From: Oikopleura dioica | Taxonomy: Eukaryota > Chordata > Appendicularia > Copelata > Oikopleuridae | Assembly (NCBI GenBank): GCA_907165135.1 | Contig: OU015568.1 | Span: 7,200,501 to 7,264,500, forward strand | DNA length: 64,000 bases | Direction of reading: 5' to 3' | Part shown: piece after piece, positions 1 to 12,900 of the stretch | Numbering within the stretch: the first letter of the stretch is position 1 | Layout of the letters: the number at the start of each line of letters is the position of its first letter | Position numbers and translations under genes: made by a program | Notes under the pieces: model-generated | Seen by the model: only the letters and a program-made list of their open reading frames with translations | The model's database searches: none | What the model was told of the DNA's origin: nothing

Positions 1-190
1 CAGCACAAGGAGTCGGCAAAACAGGAAACAGCCTCAAATAAGTCAAGTAAGTCTTCTGAACCTTCCCGTATAAATACTTTTTAGATATGACCATGATGGA
101 CAAAATACCACCATCAAATTCTTCAAAGACAGAAATGGAACCTTTGAACTGTATCTTTTTTTGAGCTGCAAATGTTTAAAACGAGCGTAA
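1..190 (+). CDS. 3' end of an unidentified gene (partial)
   Basis: I do not recognise this product. The stretch 86-187 reads as an open frame with coding-like codon use (YDHDGQNTTIKFFKD at its start) and ends at TAA 188-190. An intron acceptor, TTTTTAG, ends at base 84. Upstream, bases 1-41 are open in frame 1. Joining them to base 85 requires a GT donor at 42-43, giving a 43-bp intron; the stronger-looking GTAAGT at 47 would shift the frame and end the protein at an earlier TGA. The gene begins before the window, so its length and function cannot be judged. Confidence 0.4.
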
Positions 191-920
191 GTCAATATAA
201 TTGTTCATCATTTGGCAGTAGCCCGTTTTCTGCATTATTATTTTATTATCTGTATTTAGCCATATTTTATTTAATAAAATTATTTATATATTTTCACAAA
301 CAAATGTCATTTTTCATGAAATTTGGAGAAAGCTGCTTTCTCGTTTAATTTCCTGCTAATGAAAATGTTTGCATATCCGTGAATGCAATCCTTAATCAAG
401 ATCTAATCCATCTGTGATCCCGGACATGATAACCGGGATCTAACTTCCAGGTACCGCGGTGACTTCTATCGAGGCAACAGCTGATGAAGTTGCTGTCGCG
501 AGCGAGTTTCCACCATCAGCTGACAGTTTGTACTTCAGCTTAGATTTATGACAAAGAGAGAGAGTCATACCGTTACAATACCTTATTCTTTCTATCCAAG
601 ATAAAACTCGTCTTCGAAGAGCTAGTGGCAAGAGATTAGCACAGAAGCTTCGAAGAACAAGTAACAACCCTGCGCCGGCTCAAGAATAGCTGTTAGGTGA
701 GTCAGGACTGTGCGTTATGCAAGGAGGTATCAGAAATAGAAATTTCTGGTCCCGCTAAAGGTGCTAAGTGTTAACTTGCTACCCGCGTCTTAGTACATCT
801 ATCTGCACACAATGAAGTACTCTTTTTTACAGATCGCATTGCGCTTTTTTTATCGATTTTTAGTTTCTTAGAGATTTTTTTCTACTGACTGATTAGCTTA
901 GAGAAAGACGCTAAAAGACT
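191..920. other. Non-coding interval upstream of titin
   Basis: No gene is supported here. The region is AT-rich up to about 420 and then mixed. Open frames on both strands are short and lack splice context or homology. I looked specifically for the missing first half of the titin FN3 domain (a conserved Trp and the DGG turn) in all three + frames and did not find it. Confidence 0.5.
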
Positions 921-929
921 GTTTTTTAG
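921..929 (+). promoter_or_regulatory. Splice acceptor at start of titin transcript (trans-splice candidate)
   Basis: A GTTTTTTAG tract lies 42 bases before the first in-frame ATG (972) of titin, and no upstream titin exon was found. Larvaceans add a spliced leader to many mRNAs, so this could be the leader acceptor. It could equally be a cis acceptor for an exon I failed to see. Confidence 0.4.
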
Positions 930-971
930 ACAATACGATATCGACACTGCCCCACAACGGTAAAAAACCAA

Positions 972-3900
972 ATGCATAACTCCCCATCCAAGGAGGGAAA
1001 ATGCTACGCTTCTGACGAGCAGCAAGTTGCGCTTGTCGAAGCTACCAACACTGTTTTTGTTGAAGCCGATTCTGCTGCTGCTTTCTCCACTGGGTACGAG
1101 ATGAGCGCGCGATCTGCCAACTCTAACAACAACAATAATGAGGTAATATAAATCCTAATCTGTTCATTTCTGAAAGTTTTTCTAAGGATTCCGAAGACGC
1201 TAAAGCGCCGGAAGCCGCTAAGGTCCCAGCCCCTGTTCCAGAGGCCAAGACCAACACCCTCGCAGAAAAGGCTAAGGCCAAGAAAGCCGGAGCCTCGAGC
1301 GAGACCTCATGGAAAGTCGTCGACAAGGTCATCAAAGAAACCAAATGCACCGTCGACAACCTCAATGTCGGTAAAGACTACATGATCCGAGTCCGGGCTA
1401 TCAACCAGAACGGCGAGGGTATTCCTCGAGAAATTTCCGAACCAGTCAATGCCAAGGCTGTCCTCATCGCTCCCGATGTTGATAAGCGTGGCGTTAGTTC
1501 TTTGGTCTTCTACGGCGAAAAAGATACCGACATTGTCTGCAAATGCTCCGTCACTGGCAAGCCCTTCCCCAACATCAAGTGGTTCAAGGATGATGAGCCA
1601 CTCAGGGAAACCAGCCGAGTCAACTCAGAAGTCCAGAACGGCGTTGCTGTCCTTTCTCTCCGAGAATCCATCGTCGAAGATGCCGGCTCCTACACCCTCA
1701 AACTTACCAACAAAGCTGGCGAAAAGAACGTTCCTGTCAGCGTTGTTGTTTTCGACAAGCCCGGCGACGTCAAAAACTTGACTTACGACAACGTCACCCA
1801 CTCCTCAGTTACCTTGAAATGGGACCCTCCAGCATACACTGGCGGTGTTGCCATCTCCAACTTCATTGTCGAAAAGCGAGATGCTACTTCTACCGTTTGG
1901 TCGACTGTCTCCTCGACTCTTGCTCGACCATCCGTCAATGTCACCAAGCTCTCAACCAATACTGAATATGTTTTCCGCGTTCGCGCTGAGAACAAATTCG
2001 GTAAATCTGGCTGGTGCAACGGCGAAGCCATCATCATCCGATACCCATTCAAGGTAAAAATAATTGCCCAAATTTCCAAAACTAACTGATTTCAAGGCTC
2101 CTTATCCACCAGCAGATGTTTTCACCAAATACATCTCCAAAGAATCCGTCGTCATCGGCTGGAGCGAGCCCGCCAACGATGGTGGTAGCAAAATCACCGG
2201 CTATCACGTCGAATTCAAGTCCCGAAACGCTCTCTTGTGGTCGAAGGCGAACAAAGTTACCTGCGTCGACAAGGAGTTCCGAATCACTGGTCTTGACCAG
2301 GGAATCATCTACGAATTCCGAGTCTGCGCTCAAAATAAAGCTGGAAAGTCCCGAATGTCTCGACCTCTCGAAAACGTCTGCTGCCGAGATCCAGTTGATC
2401 CACCAACTCAAGTCGAAGTTACCTCTGTGACCAAGTCTTCCGTCTCCATCCGATGGAAGAAGCCCGCTTACGATGGTGGATCCAAACTCACTGGATACAA
2501 TGTTGAAAAATCTGACTCCGCTAATGGTCGATTTGTGCGATGCAACTTTGGCAACATCTCCGAGTGCTACTACAAGATCGACGGCCTCAAGGAAGGTGAC
2601 GAAGTTGTCTTCCGAGTTGTTGCCAAAAACGCGATCAACACACTCTCGCGACCATCAGATCCTTCTGCTCCTGTAGTCTGCAAGGATCTTCTCGAATCGC
2701 CTGATATTGAGCACGATGACAGCCTTCGAGACATTCAGGTCATTCGAGCTGGCGAGCCAATTGTCATCAAGGCCGACGCTTATGGCAAGCCCCCACCAAA
2801 GATCCAGTGGAAATGCAACAAGAGCGACATCTTTGCTTCCAACCGCATGTCAATGACTCACGAGAACACCATGTGCATGCTCAAGGTTGAAAACACCACC
2901 CGATCCGACTCTGGAATCTACACTCTTCTCGCCACCAACGATGCTGGCCAGCGAGTCCTCAACGTCGAATACAAAGTTCTCGACAAGCCCGGACCAGTTC
3001 GAAACCTTGAACACAAGATCAAGGATGCCACTCGACTTGAATTGAGCTGGCAGAAGCCTTCTGAAGACGGAAACGGTGACATTAACGGCTACCTCATCGA
3101 AAAGCGAGAAACTTCTCGAGTCACTTGGTCTCAGGTCGCCAGCGGTGTTACTTCTTACTACATCAAGTGCGATCACTTGATCAAGGGCAACGAGTACGTC
3201 TTCCGAGTTCGAGCTGAAAACCGATTCGGTCTTGGCGATCCTCAAGAAACTGTTCCCATTGTCATGAAAAATCCCTACACTATTCCCGGCCCATGCACCA
3301 AGGCTGAAGTTACCCAAATCACAAAGAACTCCGCTGTTCTCGTTTGGGGTCGACCTCAATCTGACGGTGGAAATGCCATCTCCAACTACCAGGTTGAAAA
3401 GCGAGAGAAGCAATCTACTCGATGGTACAAAGCTCACACCAAGAGCTGCAGCGAAACCCGACTCAAGATCACTGGGCTTATTGAGGGCAACCAGTACGAA
3501 TTCCGAGTTTCAGCTGCCAATCTTGAAGGTTTTGGTCCAGCTGGTCCATCCTCTGATATGACTACGATTCGAGATCCTGTCTATCCTCCTGGTGAAGTTC
3601 GATCGCTCAAGGCTATCGATTTCACTAAAGCCTCGGTCACTGTTGGCTGGACTTCTCCAATCTACGACGGCGGCGATGACATCAGCGGCTATCACGTTGA
3701 CATTCTCCCCGTTGGGGCTGAAGACGATGTCTGGCTTACTTGCACTCCCGCTAACGGCGTTCAGGCTACTACTTACCAAATCACTGGCCTCGATGGTGCC
3801 AAAGAGTACAAAGTCCGCGTGCGAGCGATTAACTCTACTGGACCTGGTGAGCCATGCTTGCTCTCTGACTGGGTACAGCCTCATGAGGTGTTGATTGTTC

Positions 3901-6900
3901 CAGAGATCAACGTCGACCCTGAAATTGGACAGTACGTTACTGTCAAGGCGGGATACGCAATCAACCTCAAGGCCTCCGTCAAAGGACGACCTGAACCAAC
4001 TATCAAGTGGACTAAAGAAGGCGCTGTTCCAGAAATCAATGAGCTCGCTTCTCAGGACTTCATCAAGAACGTTGCTTCTCTTTCCATCGCCAACTCCGCT
4101 CGAGAAGACAGTGGCCGATACATTCTTACCGCTGAAAATGCTGGCGGCGAGAAAACTCTTTCCATCACTGTCCGAGTTCAGGATACTCCCGGTGCTCCCG
4201 CTGAATTGAAGGTCAACGAAGTCCGAAAAGAATACGCAAGCTTGAGCTGGGATCTTCCTCTTGTCGATGGAGGCTCCGCGATTTCTGGCTATTTAATCGA
4301 AAAGCGAGAAGCCACTCAAAAAGCTTGGCACACCGTTGCTGACAACTACGAAGGAACCAATATCAAGGTGACCGGTCTCCGAGAAGGTGTCAGCTATTTC
4401 TTCAACGTTCGAGCTATCAACGAATTCGGCCCTGGTCTCGGTTGCGAGACTAAATCTGCTGTCAAGGCATCTGAAGTTCCCGGTATGATTGACTACATCA
4501 ATATTACAGATGTCACCGACAATTCTGTCCGACTCAGCTGGACCAAGCCAATGTACGATGGCGGCTCAAACATCACAGCTTACATCATTGAAGAAAAGAA
4601 GAAGGGCTTCGACACTTGGAGTTTGAGCAAGGAAGTCAAGGGCAACGTTTTGAGCTACAACTTGACTGACATGAACCACAATCAAACTTTCTTCTTCCGA
4701 ATCCGAGCCAAAAACGACGTTGGTGTTGGTGATCCACGAGAGACTAACTCCGTCCTCATCAAGCTCGTCACCAAAGAACCAGACCTAGATACTCGAAAAT
4801 ACTACCGAAACCAAGTATACGTCAAACTCGAGGAAGATGTTGTCATCCGTATTCCAGTCTTTGGTGTTCCAGACCCAGAACTCCAATGGTTCGATGATGA
4901 AGGCAAGCCACTTGCTGAATCTACCAAGATCAACTCTGTCGTCGAGAAGAAAGATGGCCAGATCACTTCTGTCCTGACCATTCTCGAAGCCCAACGAGCT
5001 TACGCTGGCAACTACACGCTCAAGGCTACTAACAGCGCCGGCACCAAATCTGCTCGAATGAGCCTTGTTGTCATGGATCGGCCATCTGAGCCTCTTGGCC
5101 GTGACGATTGCTTTATGGATGTCGAGGCTGAATCTCTCACTCTTGATTGGTCCCCACCAAAGGAAGATGGCGGCGCTCAAGTCACTCACTACGTCGTCAA
5201 CAAGCTTGACAAGACTATGGGTGTCTGGTCCGAAGTCTCTTCTTTCGTGATCCGATCGGGAATTAAGGTCACTCGGCTCCAAGCTGGTCACGAATACAGA
5301 TTCAAGATCCAAGCTGTCAACAAGTACGGTGTTTCTGATCCTATGATCACTCCTGACATCGTTGCCGAGCATCCTTTCTCTAAGCCAATGAAACCAGAGC
5401 AGCCCACTGTTGTCAATGTCACCAACGAGACCTGCACTATCAAGTGGACTAAGCCGAAGGATGGCGGATCTCCTCTTCTCGGTTATCATGTCGAAAAGAA
5501 GGACCGAAATGCTCTCCAGTGGTCTAAGGCCAACAACACAATCATCAAGGAGACTAACTTCAAGAGCGGCAATCTCACTGCTGGACTTTCTTACCAGTTC
5601 CGAGTTTGCGCTGTCAACGCTGCTGGTTCCTCTAAATGGTCCAAAGAAACCGCTGAAGTCATCTGCCGAGATCCAGTTGAAGCGCCAAGAAATCTTGAAG
5701 CCATCCGAACTCGAGCGAAATTCATCAAACTCGCATGGAAACGACCCGAATACGACGGTGGTTCTAAAATTACTGGCTACACTGTTGAGTACAGAAACTG
5801 CAATGAAGAAGGATCTCGATTCACCAAGGCCAATTTCAACAAAGTTATCGAAACCGACTTTGTCATCGATACTTTGAACCCCGGTGACAGCTACGAATAC
5901 CGAGTTTGCGCTCTCAATGCTGCCGGTTCAGTTTCTGGCTGGTCCCAAGTTCTCGGCCCTGTTCTTGCTCACGATGAAATGGAAGCACCAGAAATCGAAA
6001 TCGATCCTTTGGCTCTCGCTGGTGTCAAGGGCAAAGCCAACGACACAATCAAAATTTACGCTGGAATCACTGGCAAGCCAAGACCATCCGTCCAGTGGTT
6101 CAAGAATGGAGAAGAAATGGTTTCTACTCTCAAGACTGAGATTAAAACTGACGATTATGGCTCCACTCTCATCATTTCTGATGCAAACCGATACGACACT
6201 GCTGATTACGAAGTCAAGGCTACTTCTATTGCTGGTCACCGATCTCAATACGTCAGTGTTCACATCAAGGACTCTCCTGGCCCCGTCGAGGGAAATATCG
6301 CAGTCTCTGGTGTTACCTCCACCAAGTGTCTTTTGAGCTACACCCCTCCCAAGAACACTGGTGGCGCTAAAATCACTGGATTCCGAGTTGAAAAGCGAGA
6401 AACTTCTCGACTCAGCTGGCTCGTTGTTCATGACTGCGCTCCTGAGACCTGCGTCAAGATTGCATCCCTTTCTAAGGGCAACGAATACATGTTCCGAGTC
6501 GCCGCTTGCAACCAGCACGGAATTGGTCCTTATGTTGAGTCTGAGACCGTGATTGCCAAGGATCCATTCACCAAGCCTTCCGAGCCTGGAATTCCATCCG
6601 TCGACAACATTCTTTCCGACTCTTGCACTTTGAGCTGGTGCCGACCCGTTCAGAGTGGTGGCGCTGACATTCAGGGCTACATTCTTGAGCGAAGAAAGAA
6701 GGGTGCTACTCGATGGATGCGAGTTCGAAGATCTAACCGACGTGATCGAAAACAATCTCGAGTCTCTCTTGCTGATGATTCTATCATCGAAGATCTTCGA
6801 CTTCGAGTCACCGTTGAGGCTGACTCCGAGCAAGAATTCCGAGTTTACGCTGTCAACAAGGCTGGTGTTTCTGAACCTTCTAGCACTACTGGCTTGATTC

Positions 6901-9900
6901 GATTCCAGGATCCCCTTTACGTTCCAGATGCTTGTGGCCAGGCCCGCATGATCGACCAAACTGCTACGTCCGTCACTCTCAAATGGACCAAGCCACTTCA
7001 CGATGGCGGCGCTGATGTTAACGGCTATGCTGTTGAATTCATGGAATACGACGCCGACGATGCCGCAGCTGAAGGCTACGACGAAGAGGAACTTTGGAAG
7101 ACCGCCATTGATGCTAAACGACTTCGAAACACCGAAGCTACTGTCACTGGTCTTGAGCGAGTTCCTTACAAATTCCGAATCCGAGCTTCCAACATTGTCG
7201 GTTTGAGCAAGCCTACCATGGTTACTGATGATATTATGAACACTCTTATCGTCACTCCTACTGATATTCCCGAAGAGCCATCTTTCGGCGAATGCGCTGA
7301 AGTCGGACGAACTCTGATTCTCCGATCAATGATGCCTGTCCGAGTTCGACTTCCATTTTTCGGTCGACCCGCTCCTTCTGTTAAATGGCAAGTCAAGGGT
7401 GTCTCTGATGAAGAATTTTCTCCATTGGAAGACTCTCGAATCATGGTCGACAGCACTGAAACCACCTCCACCATCGTCATTGAAAAACTCGACCTCGATA
7501 TGACCGGCCGATATCAAGCTGTCATTGAAAACAGCAGCGGCACTGCATCTGCTGGTTTCATGATCAAGGTTCTTGACGCTCCTTCCGAGCCAGCTGATCT
7601 TATGGTCGCTGGCGTTGGCCGCGACTGGGTCAAGATTGCCTGGAAATCTCCTCTCAACGAAGGTGGATCCCGAATCCTCGGCTACACTGTTGAAAAGCGA
7701 GATGCCACAAAGAAAGCCTGGACTACCATGGCTACCAAGCTCCAGAAGAACGACTACAAATTCGAGAATCTTGTTGAAGGCTCTCGATACTTCTTCCGAG
7801 TCTTGGCAGAAAACGAATACGGAAATGGTCGACCCGCTGCTACCGATGCACCAGTCATCACTGCTGAAGGCCCTACTGCTCCAGCCTACATTTCTACTGG
7901 CAAAGTTACTGCTGCTTCTGTCCAGATCACCTGGGGCAAGCCCGACTTTAACGGAGGTTCTGACATTACCAGCTATGTCATCTCTGTCCAGAAGAAAGGA
8001 AGCGACAAATACGTGGAATGTGGCAAGACCAAGGGCAACCAGCTCGAGTTCACCTACAAAGAAGTCAGTGAAGGCCACAGCTACCGATTCCGCGTTCACG
8101 CCACCAACGATGTTGGACCTGGTGACTACGCCGAGTCTAAGGGTATTGTCGCTGCTGATCAGACTATGGCTCCAACTGCTCAGCTTGACGGTATGCGATC
8201 CAAACTCCTCGTCGGAAAGGCCGAATCTACCATTGTTGGTAACATTCCAATTGCTGGTATGCCTCTTCCAGTCATTTCCTGGCAGAAGGATGGCGAGAAA
8301 TTCGCTGAAACTTCTCGATGCAACACTGAATACCACAACGGCGTCGCTACGATCACAATTCGAGATGCTGTCCTCGCTGACTCTGGCGATTACAAGATGA
8401 CTCTTCAAAATAAGGTCGGAACTATCCACGTTCCTGTCCTTGTGCGAGTTCAGGACCGACCTTCACCAATCCGAGGCCCAATTCAGTTCCTCGATATTAC
8501 CCACGATTCTCTTGCTATGAAGTGGGAAGTCCCAGAGTACGATGGTGGCTCTGCTGTCAACAACTACATCGTTGACATGCGCGAACTTGAGGAGAAAGCT
8601 GAGTGGGTCACTCTTTCTCAGAACAATGCTCGATGCATGTTCAAGGTGAACAAGCTCAAGCGAGGTGCTGAATACCAATTCCGAGTTACTGCTGAAAACA
8701 GATTCGGACGATCTGAACCCGTCATTTCCGCAGCTGTCGTTGCTGAATACGACTTCCGAGTTCCTGGTACTCCCGGTCAGCCCACTATTGCTGCCTGCGC
8801 TGGTGAATTCATGACTCTTCGATGGACCGCTCCCGCTTCCGACGGAGGATCGCCAATCACTGGCTACTTCGTCGAACGAAAAGATCGAAACTCGCTCCTC
8901 TGGCAGCGATGCAACTACGGCAACCTTTCCGCCAATGCTCACGAGTACAAGTGTGGTGGTCTTGAACGAGGACTTCAGTATCAGTTCCGAGTTACTGCTT
9001 TGAACAAAGCCGGCGTCGGTCGACCATCAAAGCCTTCCGATTCCGAATACGCTCGAGATATCATCGATCCTCCAACCAATCTTGAAGTCACTTCTGTTGG
9101 CCGAGACTACGCTACCCTCAAGTGGAACAAGCCAGAATACGACGGTGGTGCCAAGATTACTGGCTACATTGTCGAGCGAAAGGACCGCGAAAAGGGATCT
9201 GCCTGGCTCCGATGCAATTTTAGCAACGTTAGTGAGTGTTTCTACACCGTTTCCGGTTTGATTGAATCACACGAATATCTCTTCCGAGTCTACGTCAAGA
9301 ATGCTGCTAACTCTGTCTCGGCTCATTGCGAGATCCGAGACTTCGTCACCTGCGAAGACAGCTCTGTTCCTCCAAACGTCGACATGGACGCTAAATTCGC
9401 TGCCGAGCAAATCATCCGTGCTGGTGATGATCTTTACGTCGAAGGTATCATCAGAGGATCGCCTGCTCCAGTCATCGAATGGATGTTCAATAAGGAGCGA
9501 ATCACCAGCAACCAGCGAATCACCATTACTACTGATGACTTGAAGACTTCGATCAAAATTCTCGGCGCTAACAAGTTCGACACTGGTACCTTCAGCGTCA
9601 AATGCCAGAACTTCGTCGGCCAGAGAATTGTCGATGTTAAGGTTCGAGTCCTTGATACTCCTGGTCCTTGCAAGAAAGTCTCCGTCAGCAACGTCTACGC
9701 CGACCGAGCTCTTGTCTCTTGGGAGAAACCAGAACAGGATGGCAACCAAAACGTAACTTCTTACACTCTTGAGAAGCGCGAAACTAGCCATCTTTCCTGG
9801 GTTATGGTTGCTTCTGGAATCGACTGCCTTTCGTACAAGGCTACTCATCTCCTCGAAGGCAACGAATATGTCTTCCGAGTTCGAGCTGAAAACAAGTCAG

Positions 9901-12900
9901 GCCTAGGTGATGCTTGCGAATCCGAAGAAGTCCTCGCTGTCAACCCATTCGTTAAGCCCGAAAAACCAGGTCGACCAGAAATCCGAGCTGTTACCAAACA
10001 GTCCGTTTCTCTTGGCTGGGCTCGACCAGTTAGCGATGGTGGTTCCCCAATCACTGGCTTCTGGATCGAAAAGAAACAGCGCCAGTCGGTCCGATGGGTC
10101 AAGGCAACCAAGAAGCCATCCAACGATCTTTGCGACAAGGCTGCTAATCTGACTGAAGGTCAGCAGTATGAGTTCCGAATTGTTGCAATCAACGCCGCTG
10201 GTATGTCTGAGCCCGGTGACGCTTGCGCTCCAGTTCTGATTGAAGATCCTCGATATGCGCCTGAAGCTTCCAAGAAGCTCAAGTGCATCGATTCTTCTGA
10301 GTCGTCTATCACTTTGAAGTGGAGCGAGCCTATCTTTGATGGCGGCGCTTTGATTGAAGGCTACGTCATTGAATATCTCATCTGCAAGGAAGAAGATCCA
10401 GTCTGGGTGAAATGCTCTGGCTCTTCTCTCGTTCAGGAAACCACTTACACCGTCGGTGGTCTTGAAGCCAATGCCATGTACAAATTCCGAGTCGCTGCCG
10501 TCAATCGAATCGGCACTGGTGATTTCAAGGAAGGCGAAGAGGCTTACCAAGCTCTTGAGCGACTCGAAAAGCCAACCATCGAAGTTGCTGATGAGCTTTG
10601 CAAGACAATCAATGTCCGAAAGGGAGGTTCTTTTACTCTTTCCGCAACATTCACTGGCCGACCTTCTCCTGATATTGAGTGGAACTTTGCCGAGCAGACT
10701 TCCAACACTCACTGCAAGGATCGAGGTCTTTTGACCATCCAAGGCAAGAAAACTTCTCTTCTGATTGAAGATGCTACTCGTGACGATTCTGGCCGATATG
10801 AGCTCGTCGCTACCAATGGTTCTGGCAAAACTATCCAAGGCTTCAAAATTCGAGTTATGGACACTCCCGGCCCTGTTGAAGATCTTATCGTTCTTGAATG
10901 CACCAAGGAATTCGTCCTCCTCGATTGGGAAGCTCCCAAAAATGAAGGTGGCTCTTTCGTCACTGAATACATTGTCCAGAAGAAGGAAGTTTCCCGAAAA
11001 TCTTGGACCACTGTTCCAAGTGAAGGCGACCGAACCTCTTGCAAGATCACCAACCTTGTTCAAGGCGAGACCTACTCTTTCCGAGTTATTCCCGTCAACT
11101 GCTACGGTGACGGTGTTGCTCGAGAGTACAATGGCATTGTTCGACTTTCCGAACGACCTGGTCCAGTTGGCCGAATCGAAGTTACTGACACTACCAAGGA
11201 TTCCATCTCCATTAGCTGGCCCAAACCAGACTTCAACGGTGGCGCCGACATTCTCGGATACAACATTGAGTACTCTCTTGCCGGTTTTGACAAATGGGTC
11301 AAACACGATCAGAATGTTACTCAATGCCAGGTTACTTTGAAGAAACTCGAAACTGGACGAAAGTACCTTATCCGAGTCTCTGCCCGAAATGAAAAGGGTA
11401 ACTCCGACCCAGTTCAGACTCGATTCCCAGTTGAAGCTAATGACATTGTCATTGAGCCAACTGTTGATATGAAGTCTTTCTCTGCCGGTGGACTTATGCG
11501 ACGAGAAGGTGAAATCATCACCATCAAGGTTCCAGTCGCTGGAAAGCCATTCCCAAAAGTCAAGTGGATGAAGGACGACGAGCCAGTCGAAATCACTAGC
11601 CGAGTTCAGCCAACTCTTGAGGGAGGTGTTGCTACTTTGAAAATCGAAGAGTCCAAGCGGGCTGATACCGCCAAATACTCGATCGTCGCAACTAACGACG
11701 GTGGAAGCGCTACTGGTCACGTTCGACTCAACGTGGTTACTAAGCCAACCAAAATTGAGAAGATCGAAGTCGTCGACGTCAATGAGTCCAGTGTTTCACT
11801 CAAGTGGACTGTTCCAGAAGACGATGGCGGAGCAACTGTGAACAACTATGTTCTTCAGATGCTCGAGCCTGATGCGGATGGTTACGTTGAGTGCGCTTCA
11901 ACAATTGTCCGACCTCACTACAAGGTCAAGAAACTCAAACTCAACAAGGACTACCGATTCCGAGTTGCTGCTGAAAACCGAATGGGTCTCTCCGAATGGT
12001 TGAACTCTGAGCTTGTTACCGTCAAGTTCCAGTTCCGAGTTCCACGACCACCAGAGGATGTTCGAATTCGACAAATCAACATCGACACTGCTTTTGTTGA
12101 GTGGGATGCTCCTTCTACTGATGGCGGAAGCCCAATTTTGGGATATCATGTTGAGGTCAAGGACCGAAACTCGCTCCAATACCGCGTTGCCAACCGTGGC
12201 ATCTGCAGAGAGCGAAAGCTCAAGGTCACTGGTCTCCAGGCCGGACTTGAGTACACTTTCCGCGTCGCTGCCGAAAACTTGGCTGGTCGATCACCAATGT
12301 CGAAGGAATGCGAGCCTAAGGTCGCCCGAGATCAATGCACTCCACCACTCAACATTCGACCTCTTCGAACTGACCGATCTTCAGTCACCATTCAGTGGGA
12401 CCGACCCGAGTACGATGGTGGTTCTAAGATTGCTGGATACACTGTCGAGCGAAGAGAGCTCCCAGAAGGCCGATGGATGAAGTGCAACTTTGCCAACGTC
12501 ACCGATTTCGTTTACACCATCACTGGACTCACTGAAGATTTGGCTTACGAATTCCGAGTTATTGCTCGAAACGCAGCTGGATCAATTTCTGAACCATCTG
12601 AGCCATCTGTGGGTATCCTCGTTGTCGAATCCCTTGTTGCTCCTTCTATCGATCTTGATCGATCTTTGAAGGACACCATGGTCGTCCGACAGGGTGACAC
12701 TATCAAGATTGGTGCTGATATCCAGGGTAAGCCTTGGCCATCCATTGACTGGAAATATGAAGGCCAGGTTATTGAATCTGGAAAGAAATACGCCATTGAA
12801 AATGTCAACAACCGAACTATCCTCATCGTCAAAGACCTTGACCGAGACGATACTGGTCTCTACGAGCTTGAACTTGGAAATTGTGTCGGCAACAAGTACG

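Noticed and set aside
440-667. Minus-strand ORF upstream of titin
   Set aside because: No homology, no splice or promoter context and non-coding-like codon use.
960-992. A 33-bp intron before the titin start
   Set aside because: Shorter than every other intron in the window, and not needed: the frame from ATG 972 is already open.
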